Source: VFZS01 sp964353255 (GTDB lineage Bacteria > Acidobacteriota > Terriglobia > Bryobacterales > Bryobacteraceae). Taken from it: a stretch of 25,149 nt of DNA. The notes beneath the pieces were generated by a model, which searched no databases, was not told the origin of the DNA, and saw only the letters and a list, made by a program, of their open reading frames with translations. Location: positions 1 to 25,149 of the forward strand of contig CAYGVJ010000078.1 of NCBI GenBank assembly GCA_964353255.1, read 5' to 3'. Both the position numbers and the translations under genes were made by a program. Below, piece by piece: positions 14,162 through 23,200 of this stretch (position 1 is its first letter; the number at the start of each line of letters is the position of its first letter).

Positions 14162-17100
14162 TCAGAACTCGATCCGCACGAGCAACTGCACCTGCCGCGC
14201 CGTTTCATCGAACGGCGCCAGCGCGGGGAAACCCGAGCGCCTGCCCCGGCGCCCGTAGAGCGCCAGGCCGAACGTCTCCGAATCGAGAAACGGATCGGGG
14301 TTGTTCAGGTTGGCGTGATTCAGCAAGTTGAAGGCGTCGGCGCGAAAGGTCACGCTCAGACGCTCGCCGGTTAAGGGCAGGTGGAACGTCCGGCTCAACG
14401 AGAGGTCGATGTTGAACAGCCCTGGCCCGCGGAAGGCGTTCCGCCCCGTGTTTCCGAGCGCGCCGCCAGCCGGCGGGCGGAAGCTCGCCGCTTCCAGGAG
14501 CTGCCTGCCTCCCGGCGCGGACCGGTCCGTTGCGGCGGGGCCGGCGATATCCGCACGGTTGTTCAAGATGACCTCGGCGCCCTCACCGGACGCGAACACC
14601 GTGTACGGGAACCCGGAGCGTATCGCCGCGATCTGAGCCACCTTCCACTGCCGCAGCGCTCCGGGCAGCTCCCACATCGAGAAGAAGACCAGGTTGTGCC
14701 GCTGGTCGAAGTCCGAGTTGCCGCGGTCGGCCCGGCTGTCGAACTGGCGCGAGAACGCTGCCTGCACCGGCCGCCCCGCGCCCGGCGTGTTCCGCGTGAA
14801 ATCCAGATTGAAAAAATCGCCGGCCAGCGGTTCGCTCTGGTTGTCGAGCGTGTGACTCCAGGTGTAGGCCGCATAAAACTGCCGCGCCCCGTCGCGGTAG
14901 CGGGCCGTCACCGTCAGCCCGTGATAGGCAGAGGCTCCCTGGTTGGCCCGGTACGACACGTACGGCAAAGCCCAGTTGGACGGGTACGCCGCTCCCGGCC
15001 GGTTGATCAGGTCCGTGGTGATCAGCTTGCGCCCCAGTGTGCCGGTGCCGTTCACCTCGATCAACAGCGTGTCCGAGAACTGGCGTTGAAGCCCGGCAAA
15101 GTAACTCTGCGCGTAGGCGTCGCGCAGGCCCGGTTGATACGCCGTCAGGTTCGGAAAGTCCTGCGGAAAGCCTTTCCCGCGCTGCGCGGCAAGCACGTCG
15201 GCGCGCGGCGCCAGATAGTCGATGGCGCGGTAGCCGGGGGCAAACCAGGCCAGCACGAAACTGTTGCTTCGGATGTTCTGCCAGAGGTTGTCGAAGGGCC
15301 GGTCGTAGAAGATCCCGTAAGAACCCCGCAGCAGAGTTCGCGCGTCCTGTAGCGGCTTCCAGGAAAACCCTAGGCGCACGGCCAGGTTGTTGGCGTCCGG
15401 GTCGTAGAGCCGGTCGCTGCCCGCCTTCAGACGGGCGGTGACCAGACGCTCCGCCAGGCTCCCTCCGCTGCCGAACTCCAGCAGCGTGTCCTGCGCCGCG
15501 CCCGTGTTTCGCGGCGCTCCAAAATACTCGTAGCGAATTCCCGCATTCAGCAACAGTCGCGAGGAAACCCGGCAACTATCCTGCGCGAATGCCGCGAACT
15601 GACGGTTCGAGTACCGCCGGTCATAGCGCGGGATCGCCAGTTCCGGCAACGCCTGCCTGGAGACGGCAATCCCGAACAACGACGGCTGGTCGAGGAAGAA
15701 TTCGAAGTAAGTCGGAAACACGAACAGCCCGTCCCGCCCGGCGGTCAGGTATCCCTCCGGTGATCGCAGCAGAATCGTTGCCCCGCTTTTCACAATGTGC
15801 CTGCTGCGCACCCACTGCACGTTGTCCACAATCTCGACCGTGCGGCCATGGTTCCGGTAGCTGTAGAACGCCGGGCTGCCCGGCAGCACCAGACCATCCG
15901 ACACTGCCAGCGATGGAATCTCAGGATGCGGGCGGTCAAAGCGCAGTTCATCCGAGTTCCACCCGGCGCGAACCTCGTGCGTCAGGCTGCCCGTCAGGGA
16001 ACTCAGCACTGACACCATGGTCCCCGTGGAATTCTGGCGGAGCGGCGTGTTGAAGCCCTGGTACGGGGTCCAGATGAAGTCAGGCCGCCCCAACCTAGTG
16101 ATCGACAACCGCGCCAGCAGCCTGTGCCGCCCGCCGGCCAGCGGGGCATCAGTGCGAAGGGTCGCCAGGGAGCGGTCCAGCGTGACCGGGGCAGCGAACT
16201 CGACTTTCGCCACCGGCAGGTTCCGCACCGTGACCGGCGGCGCAGGGTACTGTTTGAGCAGTCCCCGGGCCACGCTCCCCGGCGCGGTGAAGTCAACGAA
16301 CCGCGTCGTGGGCAGCAGCAGCCGCACCGGGTCCTGACGCCCGTCGTTCCGCAGGTACTCCAGGTTTCCCGACACGAACACGCGCTCCCGCACCACCGGC
16401 CCGCCCAGCGCCAAGCCGCGATAGGACTCCCTCAGCTTGTTCCTCCGGAAACCCGCCAGGTTCTCTTGGAAGCCGTTGGCGTTAAGCGCTTCGTTCTTGA
16501 GGTAGGTATAGGCGGAACCGTGCCAGCTCGTGCCGCCCGCGCGGGTGATCGCGTTGGCCAGGTAGCCGCTGGTGCGCCCGTATTCGGCCCCGAAGTTGTT
16601 GGTCGAGATCCGGTACTCCTGCACCATCTCGGGCGACACGGTCACGCCGGGCCCGGTTACCAGGTAGTTGTTGTTCTCCACCCCATCCATCAAGAACCCG
16701 GAGGCGGAGGGTCGCTGGCCGCCGGCGGAAAGCCCCAGCCCGCGCGCTGTGCTCGTGTCGGCGGTGACCCCGGGCTGCGTCACCAGGAAGGTGTAGACGT
16801 CGCGCCCGGCCAGCGGCAATCGCGCGAGCACGTCCGAGTCAATCACCTGCGAAACGGTCGCCTCCAGATTCCCCAGCTCCCCCTTGAACCGCTCCAGTTC
16901 CTGCGAACGGCTGGCGTCCAGATCGGGTCCGTAAAAGGTCACGACCGACCGCGCCCCCGGCAGGACCACGCTGCGGTACTGCCCCTGCTCCCAGACGTCC
17001 TCGAGCGGCCGCAACCGGAAGTCGATCTCCAGAAACCCGGCCACCGGCAGACGCAACTGATGGAGTTCTCGCGGCTGGTACCCATCCGCGCTCACCCGGA

Positions 17101-17335
17101 GCCGGTAGGTGCCCGGCGAAAGCGGTGATAGCGTGTACCTGCCCGCGGCGTCGGCGTGCACCAAAACACTGGCGCTGCTCTCCTGGCGTTCGCACGAAAC
17201 CGCCGCGCCGGCAACGGGTGTTCCCTCCCGCAGGTCGGTCACCAGTCCGAAGATGACTCCCTGCGTGCTCTGAGCGTGTAGGGCCGCCACGGCTGGAAAA
17301 AGCAGAGCCGCCAGCGCGCGAGCGATCGTGGGCAT
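14162..17335 (-). CDS. Oar-like TonB-dependent receptor with carboxypeptidase-regulatory-like domain (second)
   Basis: Predicted outer-membrane receptor of 1057 residues. The ATG at 17335 begins a signal peptide (MPTIARALAALLFPAVA, cleavage near LHAQ). Residues ~25-110 are a carboxypeptidase-regulatory-like domain (GVIFGLVTDLREGTPVAGAAV, YRLRVSADGYQPRELH). The plug region has LPLAGRDVYTFLVTQPGV, GFLMDGVENNNYLV and EYRISTNNFGAEYGRTSG, all typical of Acidobacterial Oar-like proteins. The barrel ends QLLVRIEF with the terminal Phe. The reading frame stays open far upstream, to 19795, but that part is antisense to the caspase-like gene and has no signal peptide. The receptor diverges from that gene with 33 bp between start codons and is followed by the kinase operon on the same strand after about 100 bp. 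The ligand is unknown. Confidence 0.92.
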   Translation of the reverse strand: MPTIARALAALLFPAVAALHAQSTQGVIFGLVTDLREGTPVAGAAVSCERQESSASVLVHADAAGRYTLSPLSPGTYRLRVSADGYQPRELHQLRLPVAGFLEIDFRLRPLEDVWEQGQYRSVVLPGARSVVTFYGPDLDASRSQELERFKGELGNLEATVSQVIDSDVLARLPLAGRDVYTFLVTQPGVTADTSTARGLGLSAGGQRPSASGFLMDGVENNNYLVTGPGVTVSPEMVQEYRISTNNFGAEYGRTSGYLANAITRAGGTSWHGSAYTYLKNEALNANGFQENLAGFRRNKLRESYRGLALGGPVVRERVFVSGNLEYLRNDGRQDPVRLLLPTTRFVDFTAPGSVARGLLKQYPAPPVTVRNLPVAKVEFAAPVTLDRSLATLRTDAPLAGGRHRLLARLSITRLGRPDFIWTPYQGFNTPLRQNSTGTMVSVLSSLTGSLTHEVRAGWNSDELRFDRPHPEIPSLAVSDGLVLPGSPAFYSYRNHGRTVEIVDNVQWVRSRHIVKSGATILLRSPEGYLTAGRDGLFVFPTYFEFFLDQPSLFGIAVSRQALPELAIPRYDRRYSNRQFAAFAQDSCRVSSRLLLNAGIRYEYFGAPRNTGAAQDTLLEFGSGGSLAERLVTARLKAGSDRLYDPDANNLAVRLGFSWKPLQDARTLLRGSYGIFYDRPFDNLWQNIRSNSFVLAWFAPGYRAIDYLAPRADVLAAQRGKGFPQDFPNLTAYQPGLRDAYAQSYFAGLQRQFSDTLLIEVNGTGTLGRKLITTDLINRPGAAYPSNWALPYVSYRANQGASAYHGLTVTARYRDGARQFYAAYTWSHTLDNQSEPLAGDFFNLDFTRNTPGAGRPVQAAFSRQFDSRADRGNSDFDQRHNLVFFSMWELPGALRQWKVAQIAAIRSGFPYTVFASGEGAEVILNNRADIAGPAATDRSAPGGRQLLEAASFRPPAGGALGNTGRNAFRGPGLFNIDLSLSRTFHLPLTGERLSVTFRADAFNLLNHANLNNPDPFLDSETFGLALYGRRGRRSGFPALAPFDETARQVQLLVRIEF

Positions 17336-17350
17336 GACCCGGGTCTCTGG

Positions 17351-17357
17351 TAGTATA
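17351..17357. promoter_or_regulatory. Overlapping -10 elements of a bidirectional promoter
   Basis: On the minus strand the site reads TGCTATACT, an extended -10 ending 16 bp before the receptor ATG. On the plus strand the same bases read TGGTAGTAT, an extended -10 ending 12 bp before the caspase-like ATG. The two hexamers overlap by five bases, 17352-17356. Both transcripts would have leaders shorter than about 10 nt. No convincing -35 is seen on either side, as is common with extended -10 promoters. Confidence 0.5.
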
Positions 17358-17368
17358 GCAGTGGACCT

Positions 17369-20239
17369 ATGGGTGCACTCCTGCTGCTCCTCGTGGTTTC
17401 CCTCCTCCCCGGCCTCCTCCAGGCCCAACCCGCCAGAGAGCAACCCGTCGGCATCCTGCTGGCGGCCCCGGACGCGACACTGCTCCGCAGCGCCGATTCC
17501 TTGCCCTTGGCAGCCCGCCCGGGCGACCTGCTCTTCGCGGGTGACACCTTGCGCACCGGAAGCGCCGCCGCCTCCCTGCTCTTCTGTCCCGAGAGCGCCT
17601 CTTTCGTCCTCGCCCCGGACACCGAGATGGTAGCGGGCGACAAGCGTCCCGTGGTTCGCTCTGGACGTCTCGACCAGCGCCGCGCCGCGCCTTTCTGCAC
17701 ATTGCCCTCTGTTCCGCGCGACACTACCGGATTCTACGGGGCGAGCCTGGCGCGGGCTTTGCGCGAGCCGCCAGCGGCCGCCGAACTCTCCCCAGAAGCC
17801 CGCCGCGAACTGGAGCCTATCGAGCGGGCTCTTGCCAGTGCTCCCGACGACCCGCTCGCCCGCCTCGCCCGCGCCGCAGTGCTCGAACAGCACGGGCAGC
17901 GCCAGGAGGCCATCGCCGAATACCGCAGGCTCGCCGCCGCCTGGCCGGAGGTCGCCTGGCCCCGCCTCCTGGTTTATGAACTTGCCACCAGTAGCAGCGG
18001 CGGTTTCACCAACATCACAGTGAAGCTGCCGGAGGCGCGTGGCGCTGTCCGCCGGCAGCGCACCGGCCCTCCGCCCGCCGCCCCGCCGGGGAATACCTAC
18101 GCTCTGGTGGTCGGCATATCGAAATACCTGCGCCTCCCGCCCAACAAGTACCTCCGGTTCGCCCACCAGGACGCCACGCTGTTCGAGCAACATTTGAAAA
18201 GCCCGCGCGGCGGCAGTCTGCCTGACCGCAACGTCATGACCCTCACGGAACAGGCCGGCACCACCGCCGCCATCCGCACCTACGTCCACACCTTCCTGCG
18301 GGCCAAGGCCACCCGCGCCGACACTGTGATCCTGTTCATCGCCGGGCACGGAATCCTGGACAACGCCACGCGCGAAGCCTACATCGTCACCTACGACAGC
18401 GACCCTGAGGACCTCCGCTCCACCGCCCTCCCCATGGCCGAGATCCAGAAGCTCATGGAGGAAGAGTTGAACCACGTGGGCCGGGTCATGGTCTATGTGG
18501 ACGTCTGCCGCGCGGGCGCCATCGGCACCTTGCGCAAGAACCGCATCAACCAGACGATCTCCGACATGCTCCGCGTCCAGGAAGACGCCGAGGTTATCGG
18601 CCTGCTGGCCAGCGGCTCCAACGAGCTTTCTTACGAAAGCAGTCGCTTCGGCGGCGGGCACGGCGCCTTCTCTTACTTCCTCCTGAGCGGGCTCAACGGC
18701 GAAGCGGATGCCAACCGCGACGGCGTCGTCGAGGTCGAGGAGCTGATCCAGCACGTCAAGGACAAGGTCCGCGTGGCCACCCGAACCAGACAGAATCCCA
18801 AGGACGACGGGGCGTTCTACCCCGACTCGAGGCTGGCCGAGCAGATCCACTCGAAGCCCGGAATCCAGCTCCAGGGCTGGACCGCGCTGAGCGAGCTGCC
18901 CAAGCCCCAGACCGAGGCGGAGGCCCCGCGCGAGGCCGCGCCCGCGCCGCGGCGGACCGAACCGCAGGTTGCAGGCGCCGCCTCTGCTGACGGCGAGGCC
19001 TTTCTCGCTGCGGTGCGCGGCGGGGCTCTGCTCCCGGAAAACCCGAGCAGCGTCTTCGGCCCCCTGGACCGCCTCCGGCGGCAGCTCACCCCGGACGATC
19101 TGCTGGAATTCGAGAACCGTTTGCGCATCGCCCTCCAGGACGAGGGTCAGAAGGTGCTGCTCGGCTATCTCGCCGGTGAGCAGACGCCCCAGTCCCGCGT
19201 CGAGTTTGCCCGCGGCGTGCGTTACTTCCAAGAATCGCTCCGCCTCGATCCGGACGTACCCATGCTCGAAAGCAAGGAGCTGTTCTGCCGCGGCCGGGCC
19301 TTGATCTTCGACAAACGCTACCCCGACGCCGCCGGCTTGCTGGAGCGCTCCATCCGCCTCGATCCGGCAGCCGCCTACTCGTTCAACGCCCTCGGCATCG
19401 CCTTCCTGGAGCAGGCCGATTACCGCAGAGCCATACTGGCCTTCCAGGACGCCCGTCGCCGGGCGCCGCATTGGGCCTATCCGCTCCACAACCTGGCCTT
19501 GGCCCAGGCTGAACTGGGCAATACCGATTCCGCCATCGGCGCCTACCAGCAGGCCATGCGCCTGGCGCCCACGCACTTCTATATCCCCTACAACCTCGGG
19601 TTGCTGCATCAGCGCATGAACCGCTTGCGTGAGGCGGAAGCCGCTTACCGCAAGGCGCTGACCCTCTCCCCGGACCACCCCGACGCCTACAACGCGCTCG
19701 GCTCGCTGCGCGCCAGTCAAAGCCGGCGCAAGGAAGCCGAGGAACTCTACCGGAAGGCGCTGGAGAGGAAACCGGACTTCCCGGCTGCACGGCACAACCT
19801 GGCCACACTTCTAGCTGAGCGCCGCGAGACCTCAGCCGAGGCGGTCCGCACGTGGCAGGAGATCCTCTCCGGCGCGCCTGACTACCTACCCTCCCGCCTG
19901 GCTCTGGCCGAGACCCTCGCCAAGCAAGGCCAGACCGCGGACGCCGTTCAGCAGTACCGCGAGCTGCTCCGCCTGCGCCCCGACTACGTGGGCGCCCGCC
20001 TGGCCCTGGCTGAGCTGCTGGCGCAAGGCGGCAAGCCGGACGAAGCTGTAGCCGAGTTGCAGGAGGCACTCCAAGGCAGACCGAAGAACACGCGCATCCA
20101 CGAGCAGATCGGCGACCTGGAGCGGCAGAGAAACCGCCTCGCCGAAGCCCGCCAGGCTTACAGCGAGGCCTTGTCTTTCGCCGCCGACCCGCGGACGCGC
20201 TCCCGCTTGCAGCAGAAGCTCAGGCGCCTCCCCCGCTGA
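17369..20239 (+). CDS. Secreted caspase-like (peptidase C14) protein with FecR-like, EF-hand and TPR regions
   Basis: 956 residues. The signal peptide MGALLLLLVVSLLPGLLQAQ is followed by a FecR/LysM-like beta region (~25-95, VGILLAAPDATLLRSAD). The caspase-like domain (~240-500) has YALVVGISKY, the catalytic His327 in LFIAGHG and Cys380 in VYVDVCRAG, so both catalytic residues are present. Inside it, D447-x-N449-x-D451-G with E458 forms a canonical EF-hand/dockerin-type calcium loop. After a Pro/Ala-rich linker, roughly eight to nine TPR units fill ~600-950 (for example FNALGIAFLEQADYRRAI, YNLGLLHQRMNRLREAEA), a scaffold for partner binding. The protein is likely periplasmic or surface-associated. 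The ATG at 17369 is 33 bp from the divergent receptor start. Bacterial caspase homologues are linked to proteolytic signalling or cell death, but the target here is unknown. Confidence 0.9.
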   Translation: MGALLLLLVVSLLPGLLQAQPAREQPVGILLAAPDATLLRSADSLPLAARPGDLLFAGDTLRTGSAAASLLFCPESASFVLAPDTEMVAGDKRPVVRSGRLDQRRAAPFCTLPSVPRDTTGFYGASLARALREPPAAAELSPEARRELEPIERALASAPDDPLARLARAAVLEQHGQRQEAIAEYRRLAAAWPEVAWPRLLVYELATSSSGGFTNITVKLPEARGAVRRQRTGPPPAAPPGNTYALVVGISKYLRLPPNKYLRFAHQDATLFEQHLKSPRGGSLPDRNVMTLTEQAGTTAAIRTYVHTFLRAKATRADTVILFIAGHGILDNATREAYIVTYDSDPEDLRSTALPMAEIQKLMEEELNHVGRVMVYVDVCRAGAIGTLRKNRINQTISDMLRVQEDAEVIGLLASGSNELSYESSRFGGGHGAFSYFLLSGLNGEADANRDGVVEVEELIQHVKDKVRVATRTRQNPKDDGAFYPDSRLAEQIHSKPGIQLQGWTALSELPKPQTEAEAPREAAPAPRRTEPQVAGAASADGEAFLAAVRGGALLPENPSSVFGPLDRLRRQLTPDDLLEFENRLRIALQDEGQKVLLGYLAGEQTPQSRVEFARGVRYFQESLRLDPDVPMLESKELFCRGRALIFDKRYPDAAGLLERSIRLDPAAAYSFNALGIAFLEQADYRRAILAFQDARRRAPHWAYPLHNLALAQAELGNTDSAIGAYQQAMRLAPTHFYIPYNLGLLHQRMNRLREAEAAYRKALTLSPDHPDAYNALGSLRASQSRRKEAEELYRKALERKPDFPAARHNLATLLAERRETSAEAVRTWQEILSGAPDYLPSRLALAETLAKQGQTADAVQQYRELLRLRPDYVGARLALAELLAQGGKPDEAVAELQEALQGRPKNTRIHEQIGDLERQRNRLAEARQAYSEALSFAADPRTRSRLQQKLRRLPR

Positions 20240-20257
20240 TCCGCCGCGCCAGAACGG

Positions 20258-20266
20258 TGTTAGACT
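20258..20266 (+). promoter_or_regulatory. Candidate extended -10 of the NHL-repeat gene
   Basis: TGTTAGACT fits TGnTANNNT and ends 15 bp before the ATG at 20282; AGGA at 20271-20274 is the likely ribosome site. It lies in the 42-bp gap after the caspase-like gene, so the NHL gene may have its own promoter as well as readthrough. No -35 was recognised. Confidence 0.35.
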
Positions 20267-20281
20267 CTCTAGGATCACACG

Positions 20282-23200
20282 ATGAGCTATATTACCCTTC
20301 TCCGCTGCGCCGCAGCGACGCTTCTTCTGGGCTGCGGCCTCGCTTTCCCGCTGGACATCATCACCACCGTGGCGGGCACTGATTGGGTTTTCCCCACGGA
20401 GGCCCGGCCGGCGATCGACACTCCGTTCGGCACCCTCTCCAGTGTGGCGATCGGTCCAGGCGGCGCACCTTACTTCGCCAGTGCCCGCATCTTCCGGCTC
20501 AACGCCGACGGAACGTACACCCTCGTGGCCGGCAACGGCGTGGATGGCTTCTCCGGGGACGGCGGCCCGGCCCTCAGCGCCTCCTTACACAGCCCGCGGG
20601 GCCTTTCTTTCGACGGCCAGAGCAACCTGTACTTCGTGGATAGCGACAACTTCCGGGTGCGCAAGATTACGCCCGCCGGGACCATCACCACCATCGCTGG
20701 CTACGGCCAGGCGGGTTCCGGGGGCGACGGCGGGCCTGCCGTCAGCGCCACCCTAGGCGTCGGGGCGTTGGACACGGCAGTTGACAGCGCGGGGAACGTC
20801 TACATCGCCGACACTGGCAACCGCCGCGTACGGCAGATTACGCCGGCCGGGATCATCCGTACCTTCGCCGGGACCGGCGAGGCCGGGTCTTCGGGAGATG
20901 GCGGCCCGGCGGTCAACGCTTCCATGATTCCCAGGGCTCTGGCGCTGGACGGGGTCGGGAACCTGTACATCGGCGAAACTTCCCGGGTGCGGGTGGTAAA
21001 CACCGCCGGGGTCATCACCGCTTTCGCCGGCACCGGCGAGCTCGGCTACTCCGGAGACGGCGGCTCGGCCGGCGCCGCGCGGCTCGGTCAGATCCGTTGC
21101 CTGACTCTTGACAGCGCCGGGAACCTATACATCGGTGACACCAACTACGTAGTACGCAAGGTCACTCCGGAGCGCGTCATCAGCACCTTCGCCGGCAACG
21201 GTACGTCCGCCTTTTCCGGCGACGGAGGCCCCGCCACCCAGGCCTCGATGCAGACTCCCGCGGGTGTGGCCAGCGACGCCAGCGGCAACCTGTTCATAGC
21301 TGACGAGCGCAACTTTCGGCTCCGCAAAGTGGCGCCCAGCCAGGTCATCACCACGGTGGCGGGAAATGGAGCCTTCCGCTACGGGGGTGACGGCGGCCCC
21401 GCTGTGTCCGCCTACATGATCAACCCGACATCGGTCGCTGTGGACGCGGCCGGCAACATATACGTGGCTGAAATCCTGGGCAATCGCGTGCGGAAGATCA
21501 CCCCCTTCGGCCAGATCAGCACTCTGGCCGGCACCGGCAGGCGAGGCTACTCCGGTGATGGCGGGCCGGCCGCTGCTGCCGCTCTGGCTTCGCCGTACTC
21601 GGTCGTCGCGGATCCGGCGGGCAACGTGTTCATCGCCGACACTGGTAACTCCCGAATCCGCAAAATCACCTCAGCGGGCGTGATCACCACCGTGGCCGGC
21701 AACGGGCAGACGGGTTACTCGGGAGACCGAGGGCCGGCCACCGTCGCGTCGCTCAACTCACCCATGGGTCTGGCCTTGGACCGGGCCGGCAACCTCTACC
21801 TGTGTGATGCCGCCGCGAACGTCGTCCGGAAAGTGGACACCAGTGGTGTGATTACGACTGTGGCGGGAACTGGCCGGGCTGGCTTCTCCGGCGACGGAGG
21901 TCCGGCCACGCAGGCCGCTCTCAGCGGCCCGTTCGGCGTGGCGGTTGGCCCTGACGGATCGCTCTACATCTCCGACGAGATCAACGCTCGCATACGCAGA
22001 GTGAGCCCGGATGGTATCATCACCACCGTCGCCGGCAACGGTCAGATGGGTGGTACTGGGGATGGGGGTCCGCCGCTCCAGGCCACCTTCAGCTCGATGG
22101 ACGACCTCAAGGTGGACGCCGCCGGCAACATCTTCGTGGCCTCCGGCGGCGACAACCGCATACGCGGGATCTCGCGGGACGGCGTGGTCTACACGGTGGC
22201 CGGCACCGGCGTGAAGGGGCTCTCCGGCGACGGCGGCCCGGCCTCCCGGGCCCAGTTGCACTACCCCGGCGGCATAGCCCTGGATCCCAGCGGCAACTTG
22301 TATATCGCCGAGCGCTCCAATCATCGCGTGCGCCTGGTGCAAATCAGCCCCCCGGCTTCCATCGCCCTCTCGCAGACCGGTTTGACGTTCACCACCGCCG
22401 TGGGCAGCGGTGTCCCGCCGCAGAGCTTCAACGTCGTTAACGGCGGACAGGGCACCATGAATTGGACAGCGACCGCCACCGTGATCGGCGGCGGGCCGAA
22501 CTGGATCAGCCTCACGCCCGACCGCGGCACGAGCGTCGCCGGCGCGACCGCTCCTTCCGTCGAGGTGCGCGTCAACCCCGCAGGCCTGGCCGCCGGCGAT
22601 TACTATGCGCTGGTGCAGGTGAGCGCTTTCGGCGTGCCGAATTCGCCGCAGTTTGTCACCGTGGTGCTGAATGTGATGGGGGCCGCGGCCGCCAGAGGTG
22701 CGGCCGTCCAGCCGACCGGCCTGATCTTCGTGGGCGCCCAGGGCGGAACGGCTCCCGACGCCCAGTCCCTCCAGGTTTCCAACCTCACCACCCGGGAGCT
22801 GACTTACAACTCGTCGATCGCCTTCACCGAGGGCCGTAATTGGCTCAACTATGCGCCCGCCAGCGCCGCCATCCCTGCCGGCCAGTCCGTACGGATCAAC
22901 GTGCAGCCGCCCTTGGCCGGGCTGACCTCGGGCGCCTACACCGCGGCGCTCACCCTGTCGTTCTCCGACGGCACCACGCAGGGCATTCTGCTTGTGCTGA
23001 TCGTGCGCCCGGCGGGCTCCCCCTCGGCCGGGAAGGACAACCAGACGCGCGCAGCCGCCTGCAATCCGTCCAGGCTCCTGATGGTGTCCACGCTGCTCGG
23101 CAATGGCTTCAGCGCTCTGGCCAGCTGGCCCGTGCCCCTGGAGGTCCGCGTGGTGGATGACTGCGGCGCACCCCTGCTGAGCGGGACCGTGGGCGCGACT

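Noticed and set aside
14061..14162. Searched for a small precursor-peptide gene ahead of the kinase
   Set aside because: Only a promoter-like TATAAT and a ribosome-site-like GGGGGAGG are present. No ORF with leader and core features fits in these 100 bp.
14061..14162. Possibility that the operon is a complete lasso-peptide biosynthetic cluster
   Set aside because: No asparagine-synthetase-like cyclase, transglutaminase-like leader peptidase, ABC exporter or separate precursor is visible anywhere in the window.
17336..19795. An 820-codon open extension upstream of the minus-strand receptor
   Set aside because: It lies antisense to the caspase-like gene, lacks any recognisable domain, and the receptor has its own signal peptide at 17335. 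Long antisense frames are expected in GC-rich coding DNA.
20340..22350. Regular ~168-bp repeats considered as a CRISPR or satellite array
   Set aside because: The repeats are in-frame NHL protein units with gradual divergence along their whole length; there is no fixed repeat with variable spacers.
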